38,612 nucleotides of DNA from a virus: the IMG/VR virus record IMGVR_UViG_3300028025_007281, positions 1-38,612 of that record. One strand, written 5' to 3'. A program made the position numbers and the translations under genes. This document shows, piece after piece, positions 1 through 8,734 of the stretch; the stretch's first letter is position 1; every line of letters begins with the position of its first letter. Under the pieces are notes generated by a model, which was given only the letters and a program-made list of their open reading frames with translations, searched no databases and was not told the origin of the DNA.

Positions 1-337
1 ATTTGTCGCCAATTTTGATTTTTAACTTTTCAAAAATGCCTTTATTAGCTTCTACAACAAATTTGACTTGGTCATTTTTTGGTGAAACAGATTTAGGGCT
101 TTGTTTTTCTAAGTCTTGGAAGTCAACTATTTCATGTTTATCATTTAAAAAAGCTAAAGATAAAGAAAAGTCAACATCTTTATTCCAGAATGAATGACAA
201 CCCCTATTTGGGAATATAAAATAAACTACTTCGTATTCTTTTAAGGGTTTTGCAAACATCAAGCCTTTAGCTCTACTTTTGTCATCATTTGCAATAAATC
301 TTATATCGAATTCTTCACGGAATTCGTCATCAGTGAG
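1..337 (-). CDS. DUF192-domain protein, partial, no clear start
   Basis: This minus-strand reading frame is open from the TGA at 338-340 to the window edge (about 112 codons). It has the DUF192 (COG1430) layout: a first strand ending in GLM, a hydrophobic strand, FWNKDV in place of the family's FWMKNT, then FSLSLAFLNDKHEIV, FVVEANKGIFEKLKI and a final GDK. The family's function is poorly known. The first in-frame ATG (259) lies inside the conserved GLM, so starting there would delete the first strand. No ATG, GTG or TTG precedes the GLM motif; its own TTG (262) is the earliest such codon. The frame is the same as that of the upstream gene 338-826, and only the single TGA separates them. It may be a readthrough extension, a broken gene, or the result of a TGG to TGA change or assembly error. 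Family assignment is fairly firm; how it is expressed is open. Confidence 0.6.
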
Positions 338-826
338 TCAAGAAGCTACTTTTACGAATTTAGAATTAGAAACTTTAACAGTTCTTGCTTCATTTAAATC
401 AAACTTGTCTTTAGTTCTTGATTTTCTAAATTCATTAGTAGTATCTGTGCTTAAATAATGGTCTCTGAGTGCAAGTTTGGCTCTGTCTGTAAGTTCTACT
501 GATCTACCATTTCCATGAAGTAATCCAGCTGTTTTAAGGGCTAAAAGATCATTGTCTGAAATATTGGATGGAACAGTGCAGATTTTGCCATCTTTGTGAT
601 TCATAATTGTGTTAGCAGCAGTGACAACTTCATTGATATTTTGATCAATTGTTTTCAGAAGTTGGATATATTTATCACCAACTTTTATTGATGCTTCTTT
701 GACAGTTGGAGCTAATCCTAACATTTGGATTTGAATTGAAGAAAGACCAAGACCTTCCATTGAAGGACCATCAAAAATCTCTGCATGCAAATCTAATGAA
801 TGAACTGGCTTAATAGGTATAGGCAT
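338..826 (-). CDS. Hypothetical protein, probably virion-side
   Basis: A 162-residue protein of unknown function. The start at 826 is preferred over the longer frame (889) because AAGGA lies about 8 nt upstream and because this start removes an overlap with gene 838-1263. The middle contains a possible small helical, winged-helix-like stretch (DNDLLALKTAGLLHGNGRS, then ELTDRAKLALRDHYL). No signal peptide or membrane segment is visible. It lies in the cluster downstream of the terminase genes, so a structural or assembly role is possible but not shown. The reading frame continues past its TGA stop directly into a DUF192 domain, which is unusual. Confidence 0.65.
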   Translation of the reverse strand: MPIPIKPVHSLDLHAEIFDGPSMEGLGLSSIQIQMLGLAPTVKEASIKVGDKYIQLLKTIDQNINEVVTAANTIMNHKDGKICTVPSNISDNDLLALKTAGLLHGNGRSVELTDRAKLALRDHYLSTDTTNEFRKSRTKDKFDLNEARTVKVSNSKFVKVAS

Positions 827-837
827 AATATTTTTCC

Positions 838-1263
838 TTATCTTCTTGGAACTTGTGGGAATGGATTGTTTTCGTAGGCTTCTTCCCAAGTAAAAGAACT
901 CAAGTCTCCTCCGGCCATTGAAGGACTGGAAGCTACATTACCTGGGTCAATAAAAGCTGGCCCTGGAACACTGTCAGGGCCATTCAATAAGCCCTCTTGG
1001 TTTGGACCATCAGCTTCTCCACCTAAATCGTAATATTCTGGTTTTCTTAAGTTAGGTTTCTTGGTACGATAATTGAATTCATTTTCATCAAGTTCTTGTT
1101 GTATTAGGTCCATCTCGTAGTATTGAACTGATGGATTTTTTTCATTACCATTGGGTCCATACTGAGATACTTTCAAGAATATTTCATCAGCTGCTTTGTA
1201 TTTGCCAAGTCTGTCAAGTTTTTGTGCAGTTGATAAAATCTTTCTTATAAATATTGAATTCAT
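838..1263 (-). CDS. Hypothetical protein
   Basis: A 141-residue protein not recognised. The N-terminus (about 1-35) is a predicted amphipathic helix pair, LDRLGKYKAADEIFLKVSQ. The rest is low in hydrophobics and rich in Pro, Gly, Asn and Asp, and looks disordered. No clear ribosome binding site precedes the ATG. It sits 19 bases after the glf stop and 11 bases before the next start, so it is probably co-transcribed with its neighbours. Possible virion or assembly protein by location only. Confidence 0.6.
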   Translation of the reverse strand: MNSIFIRKILSTAQKLDRLGKYKAADEIFLKVSQYGPNGNEKNPSVQYYEMDLIQQELDENEFNYRTKKPNLRKPEYYDLGGEADGPNQEGLLNGPDSVPGPAFIDPGNVASSPSMAGGDLSSFTWEEAYENNPFPQVPRR

Positions 1264-1282
1264 AATTTTTCAGTTATGGAAT

Positions 1283-2398
1283 TTAAGGGTTAAAACCTGC
1301 AAATTCTTTTTTCAAAGCTGCTAAAGCATTACCTATAGACATATCCATATCGTAATATCTGTAGTTGCCTAATCTACCGCCAATGATGATATTCTTGAAG
1401 CTTTCTGAATAATCTTTATATTTTTTATAAACGAGATTGTTTGATTCATCATTAATGGGATAATAAGGTTCATTAGTTTTGTCATAAGTCTTAGAATATT
1501 CATAACTAACATAGTCGATGTCAGATTTACCAAAACTAAAATATTTATGTTGTATTACTCTTGTATGAGATTCATTCAAAGAGGGATAATTTACAACCGC
1601 ACAACCTTGATAATCTTTACTGACAATTTCTTTATGTTTAAATTCAAGAGATCTATATTCCAAATCGCCAAACATATAATTGAAAAAACTATCTATAGGG
1701 CCAGAATAAACTACCTTATTCGCTATTTTGTCAAAGTATTCTCTGTTACTGAAATAATCAGTATCTAAACTAACTTCTATGTCTTTTAGCAACTTTTCAA
1801 AAATAGGTGTGTAGCCATCAACTGGAATACCCTCATAAATATCTGTATCTGGGTAATATCTATCACTGAAATTAAGCCTAATCGGTAGCCTTTTAATGAT
1901 AGATGATGGGAGCAGTTTTGGATCTCTTCCCCATTGTTTAGTTGTGTATCCCTTTATTAATAATTCATATAAAGTGGGACCAACTTGCGAAAGAATGAAA
2001 TCTTCTAAGTTTTGAGGATTTTCGCAAGGAATTATTTCTTTATTAATTATCTTAATAGCATCAGAAGGTGTCTTAATTTCTGGCCAAATTTGATGCAAGG
2101 TTGTTAAGTTTATTGGTAAAGAGTAAAATCTGTCATGAGTGTATGCCCTTGCTCTATGACTGTAATTATTGAACTCAGTAAATTGGTTTACATAGTCCCA
2201 AATGTATTTTTGAGAAGTATGAAAAATATGAGGACCATATTTGTGAATGTGATAGTCTTGATATTTCTCTGTGTAACAATTTCCCCCAATATGAGGTCTT
2301 TTATCAATTACTAAAACTTTTTTCCCAATTTTGTTAGCTTCATAGGCAAAAATAGAGCCAAACAATCCAGCCCCAACAATTAGATAATCATATTTCAT
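1283..2398 (-). CDS. glf: UDP-galactopyranose mutase
   Basis: A full-length (371 aa) FAD-dependent mutase that interconverts UDP-galactopyranose and UDP-galactofuranose, the donor for galactofuranose-containing glycans. Visible hallmarks are the N-terminal dinucleotide fold GAGLFG at 9-14, HIGGNCYTE and HKYGPHIFHT, the GYTTKQWG segment, the active-site RLPIRLNF followed by DGYTPIF, and the C-terminal GGRLGNYRYYDMD flavin-binding stretch. It sits among packaging and virion-side genes, which suggests virion or host-surface glycan modification; the plus-strand glycosyltransferase at 13141-14025 could use such a sugar, but this is inference. There is no Shine-Dalgarno; TAAAAT lies exactly 6 nt before the ATG, as at several other starts here. 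Confidence 0.93.
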   Translation of the reverse strand: MKYDYLIVGAGLFGSIFAYEANKIGKKVLVIDKRPHIGGNCYTEKYQDYHIHKYGPHIFHTSQKYIWDYVNQFTEFNNYSHRARAYTHDRFYSLPINLTTLHQIWPEIKTPSDAIKIINKEIIPCENPQNLEDFILSQVGPTLYELLIKGYTTKQWGRDPKLLPSSIIKRLPIRLNFSDRYYPDTDIYEGIPVDGYTPIFEKLLKDIEVSLDTDYFSNREYFDKIANKVVYSGPIDSFFNYMFGDLEYRSLEFKHKEIVSKDYQGCAVVNYPSLNESHTRVIQHKYFSFGKSDIDYVSYEYSKTYDKTNEPYYPINDESNNLVYKKYKDYSESFKNIIIGGRLGNYRYYDMDMSIGNALAALKKEFAGFNP

Positions 2399-2414
2399 AC
2401 AAATATTTTACATA

Positions 2415-3434
2415 TTAGTATGAAAATGATGCTGGAGAGTGAGCACCAAACCACTGAGAGCCATCGTAAACTTCAGTAACATCCATAGCTTCATGGCCAA
2501 TATCTTCTTCATCTTCAGCCATGTTATTTCTATCAAATAAATTCTTTGGTGTTTTATTTGGATGTAATATACCCTCTGGGCTTTTTTCTAAATTTGGTTG
2601 GTAAGGGATTGATTTTTTAGAAACATCATTTGGATTAATGTGAGTTGGTAAAGTATCTGGATCAGTATAATCATGCATATTGTCCTTCATTTCCAAAAGA
2701 CCCTCAGTTTGTGGAGTGTATTGTTGACGTAATTTTGTGATATATTCATCAACATTGATGTCTAATACTGGAGTTCTACCTATAGGTGGAATAGTTTTTC
2801 TTGCAATGTCAAATACTGATCTTTCTTCAACATCAGGATCATTTTGCTCAGTAATTTGATCTCTTGTAACAATGATAGCTATACGTTCAAGCTGTCTGTT
2901 GGAAAGTACTGGGTGACTTCTTTCTGGTTGAATAGTATCAGGAACTTTGTCCTCGTATTCAAACACTCTTTTTTTAGAATCATCAAAGTGTCTTCTTTTA
3001 GAAAGTAACATATCAAATGAAACTAAATCTTCATCTTTCATATAAGCATTTGCTTTAAGATATTGAACACTGTATGTATCTAAGCTATTTGCATGCGCTT
3101 TGAGTTGCTCATTAAATTCATGTAATTGTGCCCTAAATCTTTCTAATCTTCTTTCTTCAGGGGTTAATATATAGTTTTTATTGCTCTCAATATCTTTATG
3201 CATGAACATGTGACGAGCTTCAATATTTTTATCTGAATCATCAAAATTAAAATCGTTTTGTCTTGCAGATTTTAAACGATCTTCAGTAGTAGCTTTTTCA
3301 TCCCAGTTTTCATTGATTTGATGACCACCAGGATTCATTCCGCCTCTACCAATAGGACTACGACCTGGCGAAAAAGGTGCACCATTGCCACCTCCGCCTA
3401 CACCACCAAATTGAGCAACCTTTTTTATAGACAT
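2415..3434 (-). CDS. Hypothetical protein with Gly-rich N-terminus
   Basis: A 339-residue protein not recognised. Residues 8-35 are a Gly/Pro-rich low-complexity tract (FGGVGGGGNGAPFSPGR). About 85-160 is charged and helical (RRLERFRAQLHEFNEQLKAH), and the C-terminal third is acidic and Pro/Asn-rich, with DEEDIGHEAMDVTEVYDG near the end. No membrane segment is seen. It lies 22 bases downstream of terL and 16 bases upstream of glf, so it is probably in the same transcription unit. A virion, head-assembly or packaging accessory role is plausible from position but unsupported by motif. Confidence 0.65.
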   Translation of the reverse strand: MSIKKVAQFGGVGGGGNGAPFSPGRSPIGRGGMNPGGHQINENWDEKATTEDRLKSARQNDFNFDDSDKNIEARHMFMHKDIESNKNYILTPEERRLERFRAQLHEFNEQLKAHANSLDTYSVQYLKANAYMKDEDLVSFDMLLSKRRHFDDSKKRVFEYEDKVPDTIQPERSHPVLSNRQLERIAIIVTRDQITEQNDPDVEERSVFDIARKTIPPIGRTPVLDINVDEYITKLRQQYTPQTEGLLEMKDNMHDYTDPDTLPTHINPNDVSKKSIPYQPNLEKSPEGILHPNKTPKNLFDRNNMAEDEEDIGHEAMDVTEVYDGSQWFGAHSPASFSY

Positions 3435-3456
3435 ACAATATTATTTTAAGGAATAA

Positions 3457-5577
3457 TTATTTAAACCTTCCACCCAAACTTATCATTCGGCTTGAAGGCA
3501 ATCTAACAATAATTTTATTTGTAGAGCATTCGTAAGATACAGCAGCTACAGCATCACAAATGTCATCTTTATATCCTGACAAAGATTCAATATAATATCT
3601 CTTGCCTTTCCATTTTTTCTGCAAAAATAGAAATTGTGTTTTAGCTTCTTGTATTTCATTCAATTCAATTTTATTACCGGCACTATCAAGATATGTTCCT
3701 CCTGATATGTCATAAATATCAATTCTATCTTCTCTGATTAGCTGAGATAATTCAGTGTAAATCTTCTCTTTATATTCTTTATTGAATTGCTTTTCTACAA
3801 TATTGATTCCATGCGATCTTAGTTTTATTATTGAAGATTGAGAATTCCATTGATCGATAGAAACTTGAACAAACTTAAATCTCGAATGCAAATCAATTAC
3901 ATAATCTTCAACATCTCTCTCTGATACTGGTTGGTTCTTAGTCATAGGGTTCCAAAAATGAATATGGTCTATAACTACTCTTTTTGCGGGTTTTCTATCT
4001 GGTCCATAAACCCCTTGCATATTTTCAGTGTGCGCCACGGCTACAGCATAATAGTCAGATGTTCTTGCAGGATCTAAGTGACAAAAATATTCAAACATTT
4101 CAGTTGGACGTTCTTGTCTTCTTACCATACTCATGCTACTGAACATTCTTTGTATGGATTCTTGTGTAAACATTGGATCAGAAGATGATGCACCAAACTC
4201 AGCGCCGTATTGCATCTGAAATTCAGTTGGATTCTTCTTCTTTTCATTCTCAAGCATATCTTTTGCAATGTTTGGATTAGCGAGCCATGTTGGAAGTCTC
4301 ATTACAAGAGTTGTAGGATCTTCTTGTCTATTCTCGTGCAAATCATAGAGTAAGCCAATTGGACCTTTAGGGTTGGAAAGCATCATCATCTTTCCATCTT
4401 TGCCAAATGTTGCAAGAGAAGGTTTTAGTTCGTTGTAAAGCGCATAATCCAAACCGCTATCTGGATTGTCTCCAGCCATAGCAGCAATTTCGTCCATAAT
4501 TATGCACCAACAAGTAAGACCGACAAGACCAGAAGCACTTGATGAACCACATTTCAAAACTAATGAACCAGCAAAAGGATTTAAGCCTTGTGCAATTCTT
4601 CTTTCATTTTCCTTGATATCGTTTTCTGTCAAAAATCTCATTTCAAGTTCAGTATCTTTTCCAATATAGGGTTGAAAGAATGGAGATGCCAAGACTGTTT
4701 GTTTGATTTTTGAGAAGATAGCATTTTTAGCCTGTTCTTCATTTTTTGCAACATTGAGAAGAACAATTTGATCAAAGTCCATCAAGCCATATCTTGCTTG
4801 TGGATGTCCCATAGCAATAAGCCTATATAGTTCATATAGAGCAATGGCAGACACAAGGAACGATTTACCTGAACGTCTACCAAGTACTAAAACAAGTTCT
4901 TGAAACTTGAATCTCTTAGAAGTTTTATCCAGTACTTGCATTCTAAGTTTTGGATCAAATTCTTCAGAAAATAACAAATCTTTTTCTGATTGAAAACCAT
5001 CAATAATAGGTCTTTCAGTCAGTCTGTCTATTAGCCTAATTGCATCAGGGTTTGTTGCATCTTCTTTTGCTTGTTCGAATCTTAATTTGCGGGTATTGTC
5101 ATCGAATCTTACACATTCTAAGCAAGGGGAATTGTCAACTGAAAATAAGGATTTGACAATTTTGCCTTCTCGTTTTTTTATTGAAATATCAATTTCATTT
5201 TGTTGAACATGGTTCCAAATACAGCCGTTGCATCCAACTCTTTGTTCTTCTGGAAGATCATCAATAACAATATTGGTGCTTCCTTCTTGTCCCATATAAA
5301 AACATTTCAATATTAATCTTTGCCAGGGGTGAGGTTTCAGATTACAAAAATATGGATGTTCAATAAATGTAATTATGTCAACAATTTGATCAGGATTGAA
5401 GTTTGACTTGGTTGGTTTTACTGGCGGAGCTACTTCTGTTCTTGTAGATGGAATAATTTCATCAGCAAAGTCAGCATATCCGCTATCTTTGAAGAACTTT
5501 GATACTTCATTAGCTTGGGAAATTAATTGGCTCTTGATATCGTTTTGTTGCAGTTTTTGAGGGGTAGGTTTTCTCAT
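3457..5577 (-). CDS. terL: Terminase large subunit
   Basis: The 706-residue packaging motor and headful or site-specific nuclease that drives DNA into the prohead. N-terminal ATPase: HPWQRLILKCFYMG near 83-96 resembles the adenine-binding Q motif, Walker A is GRRSGKS at about 233-239, and Walker B is CIIMDEIA. The C-terminal RNase H-like nuclease shows its acidic residues in HLDPARTSDYYAVAVAH, VSIDQWNSQ and KDDICDAVAA. Between the Q motif and Walker A there is an extra module with two CxxC pairs (C116/C119 and C152/C155), probably a zinc ribbon, which makes the protein long for the family. The start overlaps the stop of the upstream probable small terminase as TAATG, indicating translational coupling. 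Confidence 0.95.
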   Translation of the reverse strand: MRKPTPQKLQQNDIKSQLISQANEVSKFFKDSGYADFADEIIPSTRTEVAPPVKPTKSNFNPDQIVDIITFIEHPYFCNLKPHPWQRLILKCFYMGQEGSTNIVIDDLPEEQRVGCNGCIWNHVQQNEIDISIKKREGKIVKSLFSVDNSPCLECVRFDDNTRKLRFEQAKEDATNPDAIRLIDRLTERPIIDGFQSEKDLLFSEEFDPKLRMQVLDKTSKRFKFQELVLVLGRRSGKSFLVSAIALYELYRLIAMGHPQARYGLMDFDQIVLLNVAKNEEQAKNAIFSKIKQTVLASPFFQPYIGKDTELEMRFLTENDIKENERRIAQGLNPFAGSLVLKCGSSSASGLVGLTCWCIIMDEIAAMAGDNPDSGLDYALYNELKPSLATFGKDGKMMMLSNPKGPIGLLYDLHENRQEDPTTLVMRLPTWLANPNIAKDMLENEKKKNPTEFQMQYGAEFGASSSDPMFTQESIQRMFSSMSMVRRQERPTEMFEYFCHLDPARTSDYYAVAVAHTENMQGVYGPDRKPAKRVVIDHIHFWNPMTKNQPVSERDVEDYVIDLHSRFKFVQVSIDQWNSQSSIIKLRSHGINIVEKQFNKEYKEKIYTELSQLIREDRIDIYDISGGTYLDSAGNKIELNEIQEAKTQFLFLQKKWKGKRYYIESLSGYKDDICDAVAAVSYECSTNKIIVRLPSSRMISLGGRFK

Positions 5578-6257
5578 TAGTTATCAGATTTAATTTTTTC
5601 TCGCAAAAGAGTAATTTCATCTCTAATAACTCTTTTGTCATCTTCAGAAGTCATTTTTTCATGAAGTTTAACCAGCACTTCAAATATATTTATTGCAAAT
5701 ACACCTTGATTATCTCTTGTCTCTTTAAGATAAAGAATTTTGCTGATCAGTTTTTCAACCATAGCAGCTCTTTTCAATTTCATTTCATTGTTTTTTGAAC
5801 AGTCCATACCTCTGATATCGTCCAATTCAACGAGAAGAGCAGTAAGAGCTAATTGATGTTCTCTAAAAATCCATGGCTGAATAAGTTCTTCTCTTTGCTC
5901 ATAATTCTTAAGGCCTGATGTAGCAATTTTCTTAAAATCACAATGGTTTTCCATGTGATTATTAATTTGCACCCAGTTTAATTTAGCATCGAAATATTTA
6001 GCAAAATAATTGATAACTGATTGTGGTTTTTTTCCACTTTCCAGAAATACATGCTCAGCTAAATCTCTGAAATGAGAAATACAAATTGTGCACCTTGGTT
6101 CTACAAATTGAGGATAAGATATATCACTCATATTGTCAGGTGGTAAAGGGATAAGAGGCCTATCACCTTCTTTGAGATCTGAAAAGTATCTTGATGGTTT
6201 AGACTTATCTTGAACTGGAATTAAAGCATCAACAATTTCTTGATTTTCTTCTGGCAT
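5577..6257 (-). CDS. Probable terminase small subunit
   Basis: A 226-residue protein directly upstream of and coupled to terL. Residues around 50-105 hold CTICISHFRDLAEHVFLESG, a possible helix-turn-helix (SVINYFAKYF...LNWVQINNHM) and ENHC, giving a C-x2-C...H...H-x2-C arrangement that could bind zinc beside a DNA-binding helix pair. The remainder is helical and likely oligomerises. Small terminases recognise the packaging site and regulate TerL; the assignment rests on position, size and the HTH-like segment. The ATG at 6257 is preferred over TTG 6272; TATAAC lies 6 nt before that ATG, right after the terminator of the upstream gene. Confidence 0.6.
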   Translation of the reverse strand: MPEENQEIVDALIPVQDKSKPSRYFSDLKEGDRPLIPLPPDNMSDISYPQFVEPRCTICISHFRDLAEHVFLESGKKPQSVINYFAKYFDAKLNWVQINNHMENHCDFKKIATSGLKNYEQREELIQPWIFREHQLALTALLVELDDIRGMDCSKNNEMKLKRAAMVEKLISKILYLKETRDNQGVFAINIFEVLVKLHEKMTSEDDKRVIRDEITLLREKIKSDN

Positions 6258-6263
6258 ATTATT

Positions 6264-6291
6264 GTTATACAAAGCAAAAAAAACAAGCCAA
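6264..6291 (-). promoter_or_regulatory. Putative sigma70-type promoter for the terminase unit
   Basis: On the minus strand TTGGCT (6291-6286), a 16-nt spacer and TATAAC (6269-6264) precede the ATG at 6257 by 6 nt. The predicted transcription start falls on the start codon, which would give a leaderless mRNA. The -35 lies inside the preceding terminator hairpin. A promoter is needed here because that terminator should end upstream transcription. Confidence 0.45.
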
Positions 6292-6308
6292 AAGAGGCTT
6301 GTTTTTTT
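6275..6308. terminator. Rho-independent terminator, bidirectional
   Basis: A perfect 10-bp stem AAAACAAGCC (6280-6289) / GGCTTGTTTT (6296-6305) with a 6-nt loop, flanked by A-tracts and T-tracts so that it can work on either strand. It follows the minus-strand gene 6323-7036 and separates it from the terminase unit. Confidence 0.85.
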
Positions 6309-6322
6309 ATTGCTTATTTATA

Positions 6323-7036
6323 TTAGTCTGTTAAAGCTCTTTTGAGTCTTGAATAAGGGGATACAGCATCAGCAGCAGCAACCATGTATTCATCTGCTAA
6401 ACCAAAGTCAGCATAATTACCTTGAGTAAATTTTTGACTGGTTGAAGTAGCATTTTGAAGATCAACTTCAGATGAGCCATTTCTCATGGAAACAACATAT
6501 TTATTTTTGGAAGCAGTTTTGATTTCAGCTTGTTGTGATTGAGCAACAAGAACATTGTTCAATAATGCTTCTTCAATGTATGGCTTAAGTGAAGCATGAA
6601 GATTATTAACACCTTGGGAAGAAGATTTCGCTACTTCTGCTACTCTTTGCCAAAAGCCTAAGCCTTTGTCGTCAGATTTAACTATAGCATGTGGTCCAGT
6701 GCAAAGTCTTTTTACAAACTCTCTTGAACTATATTTGGCTAATGATCTTTCGATTATCGGAGCACAATCAGAATATTTAGTAGGAACAACTGCAACTTCG
6801 ATTGATTGCTTTTCTGGCTCTTGGACATCATCGTATACTTTGGATGCTACTCTATTGACAAGATCAAGATCATAATTGTCAGCGGCCAAAAGTTCAATTG
6901 TTTCTGTTTTAGAAAACCCTTGATTCTTATATTTATTGGCTTGGGAACTGGCTACAACTAATGCGCCATTCTGATTAGAGCGCAATTCGTTGCGCCAATT
7001 ATAAATCATGTCATCGGATATGTTTTTTTCAACCAC
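6323..7036 (-). CDS. Hypothetical protein
   Basis: A 237-residue protein of unknown function. It begins at GTG 7036, supported by AAGGGGAG about 8 nt upstream. It is mostly helical: SKTETIELLAADNYDLDLVN at about 40-60 resembles a small helical module, and the C-terminal part contains an Ala-rich stretch DEYMVAAADAVSPYSRL. No known catalytic motif, signal peptide or membrane segment is visible. It has its own upstream region and a strong terminator, so it is probably a single-gene unit, possibly an abundant virion or early protein; this is inference. Confidence 0.6.
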   Translation of the reverse strand: MVEKNISDDMIYNWRNELRSNQNGALVVASSQANKYKNQGFSKTETIELLAADNYDLDLVNRVASKVYDDVQEPEKQSIEVAVVPTKYSDCAPIIERSLAKYSSREFVKRLCTGPHAIVKSDDKGLGFWQRVAEVAKSSSQGVNNLHASLKPYIEEALLNNVLVAQSQQAEIKTASKNKYVVSMRNGSSEVDLQNATSTSQKFTQGNYADFGLADEYMVAAADAVSPYSRLKRALTD

Positions 7037-7111
7037 AGTGATTCTCCCCTTAAATAAAATGAACCCTCAGACAAATTTATAGCGTCAAAAGGGTTTTGTG
7101 TGGAACATACA

Positions 7112-7117
7112 ATTATA
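7112..7117 (-). promoter_or_regulatory. Possible -10 box upstream of 6323-7036
   Basis: A perfect TATAAT on the minus strand in the 120-base intergenic gap 7037-7156, with no convincing -35. It would give a leader of roughly 70 nt carrying the good Shine-Dalgarno of the GTG start at 7036. Weak support, since the gap is very AT-rich. Confidence 0.3.
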
Positions 7118-7156
7118 ATACAAATATTTATTGATAATATTCCATTATATATTTTA

Positions 7157-7723
7157 TCACGAAACTAAGAAATCTTGTCCCAATAATTCCTTGAGTCTTT
7201 CGAGAGCTCTTGCTAATCTTTTCGAGAATGAGCTTTGATTAATTCCCAATAATTCAGCTGCTTCTTCTTGATCTAACTGCTGAAAAAAATAAAGATCAAC
7301 AGCTTCTCTTTGTTTTTCATTTAATTGATCCATCGCCCAATGCAAAGCTATAACATTGTCAATTTTGTTAAATGGATCAGAATTTGATGTTTTATCAAAG
7401 ATATCTTCATTGATTGGAACTGTTGATTCGTATAAATTAGAAACGTGTCTAAATAAATTTATGTCAATTCGTGTAGACAAGAAATAAGAAAAATATGTTA
7501 GATTCGGGTCATATTGATCTACAAGCTTTTTCAGAACAAAAATACATTCTTTGAAAATATCTTCTCTGTAAGCTCTAAGTTTTGGTTCTTTTGAGATACA
7601 TCTACTCACCGAAGCTAAAATTAATGGCTTGTAATATTCATATAATTTAAACAATGCAGAATTATCACCATTCTGACAATTAATTACAAGCTCATTTATA
7701 TCTGAGTATATATCTTCGTTCAC
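7157..7723 (-). CDS. Sigma-70 family (ECF-like) sigma factor
   Basis: A 188-residue sigma factor with two domains. Region 2 is at about 12-95 (VINCQNGDNSALFKLYEYYK, then REDIFKECIFVLKKLVDQYD). Region 4 is at about 133-183, with LNEKQREAVDLYFFQQLDQE followed by the -35-reading helix-turn-helix AAELLGINQSSFSKRLARAL. It should bind host core RNA polymerase and direct it to phage promoters. The start is GTG 7723, with no Shine-Dalgarno and TATAAT 6 nt upstream, overlapping the stop codon of the delta-like gene. It ends with tandem stops TGA TAA. It is one of three sigma-like genes in the window. Confidence 0.85.
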   Translation of the reverse strand: MNEDIYSDINELVINCQNGDNSALFKLYEYYKPLILASVSRCISKEPKLRAYREDIFKECIFVLKKLVDQYDPNLTYFSYFLSTRIDINLFRHVSNLYESTVPINEDIFDKTSNSDPFNKIDNVIALHWAMDQLNEKQREAVDLYFFQQLDQEEAAELLGINQSSFSKRLARALERLKELLGQDFLVS

Positions 7724-7730
7724 ATGGAGA

Positions 7731-8732
7731 TTATACAGATATGAGTTTATTTAACAAAATGAATAATGCTTGATCTTTACTACCTGAATTGCGAAGATCC
7801 TTGATTGTCTCTACAATGAATACGATCATTTTTGACAAATCTACTTCAGATGGTGTCTGTTTATTCATTTGTATTTGAAGACGAATAATGTCGCTATGCT
7901 TGAAATCAGTTTGCAATTCATTCCAATCATCGCCTAAGTATTTGTTGATTATATCTTTTAAACAGATATGAAAATGAATCTTATTTACATCATATCCATA
8001 TCTTTGTTTTCCACCAACAAAACTTAGTAAATAAAGTATCTGAGAAAGAGTGATAAGTAATAAAGCTTGTTCGCCTATCTTATTTACCAATTCATCAAGT
8101 TTCTCAAAACAAGAGTAGTCTTTTTGCAGTATTTTATCAATAAAAGTAAATATACTTTCTTCGTTGTTAAATACAGAGTCAGCAAAATCATCAGCGCATA
8201 ATTCTTTTTTTACTGAGGACAACTTTGCAATTTCTTGTGATAGAAGATCTATATCGTAAACTAACTTTTCTTTTTTGCCACTATCTGACTTTACTTTGAT
8301 TGACAAAGTTGGACAATTTGAGATAATCCAATCAATTGCATCTTGTGTAAATTTGAAATCATAGCTTTTAGAAAAATCGTTCAATTTTCTTCTTAAGACT
8401 TGAGTATCACCAAGAAGTGGATAAGAAAAATCAAATATTTTTCCTGATTTCTTAATCTTCGAAATAAAACCTAATCTACCATCAAAGCTATCATCGTCAA
8501 AGAATAATGAATATTGACAATTGTTAGTATTACCAATGAGCTTAATTTCATCATTGGTAGGATTCATCACTAAAAATATTTTATTGGAGTCAAAAAACCT
8601 GGAGTAGCTCTTTATTTGATTTTCAACTTTATCAACAGTGATTATTTGAAAACCTGGATAATTTTGCTTTAGGTAATCTGTAGTTTTATTTTTTGACCCA
8701 ATAAATATTGAGTTATCAATTAGATTGTTCAA
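7731..8732 (-). CDS. holA: Probable DNA polymerase III delta subunit (clamp loader)
   Basis: A 333-residue protein with the general outline of the delta subunit that opens the beta clamp. It has a Rossmann-like N-terminal part lacking a Walker A, a middle with the family-like LVYDIDLLSQEIAKLSSVKK, and a helical collar domain with IFTFIDKILQKDYSCFEKL and LLLITLSQILYLLSF. Sequence identity is low, so the call rests on this pattern plus position: it lies 2 bases downstream of the beta clamp and near dnaX. The start is TTG 8732, with GGAG 5 nt upstream. The lack of a P-loop fits delta rather than gamma. Confidence 0.65.
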   Translation of the reverse strand: MNNLIDNSIFIGSKNKTTDYLKQNYPGFQIITVDKVENQIKSYSRFFDSNKIFLVMNPTNDEIKLIGNTNNCQYSLFFDDDSFDGRLGFISKIKKSGKIFDFSYPLLGDTQVLRRKLNDFSKSYDFKFTQDAIDWIISNCPTLSIKVKSDSGKKEKLVYDIDLLSQEIAKLSSVKKELCADDFADSVFNNEESIFTFIDKILQKDYSCFEKLDELVNKIGEQALLLITLSQILYLLSFVGGKQRYGYDVNKIHFHICLKDIINKYLGDDWNELQTDFKHSDIIRLQIQMNKQTPSEVDLSKMIVFIVETIKDLRNSGSKDQALFILLNKLISV

Positions 8733-8734
8733 AG

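Noticed and set aside
3-197. Plus-strand open frame at the left edge
   Set aside because: It lies antisense to the clear DUF192 coding sequence and looks like a shadow frame.
7062-7095. AACCCT / AGGGTT inverted repeat and a TATAAATT element in the gap 7037-7156, reminiscent of a T4 late promoter
   Set aside because: The stem is only 6 bp with a loop of about 22 nt, and the element occurs once in an AT-rich gap, so it is not distinguishable from chance.
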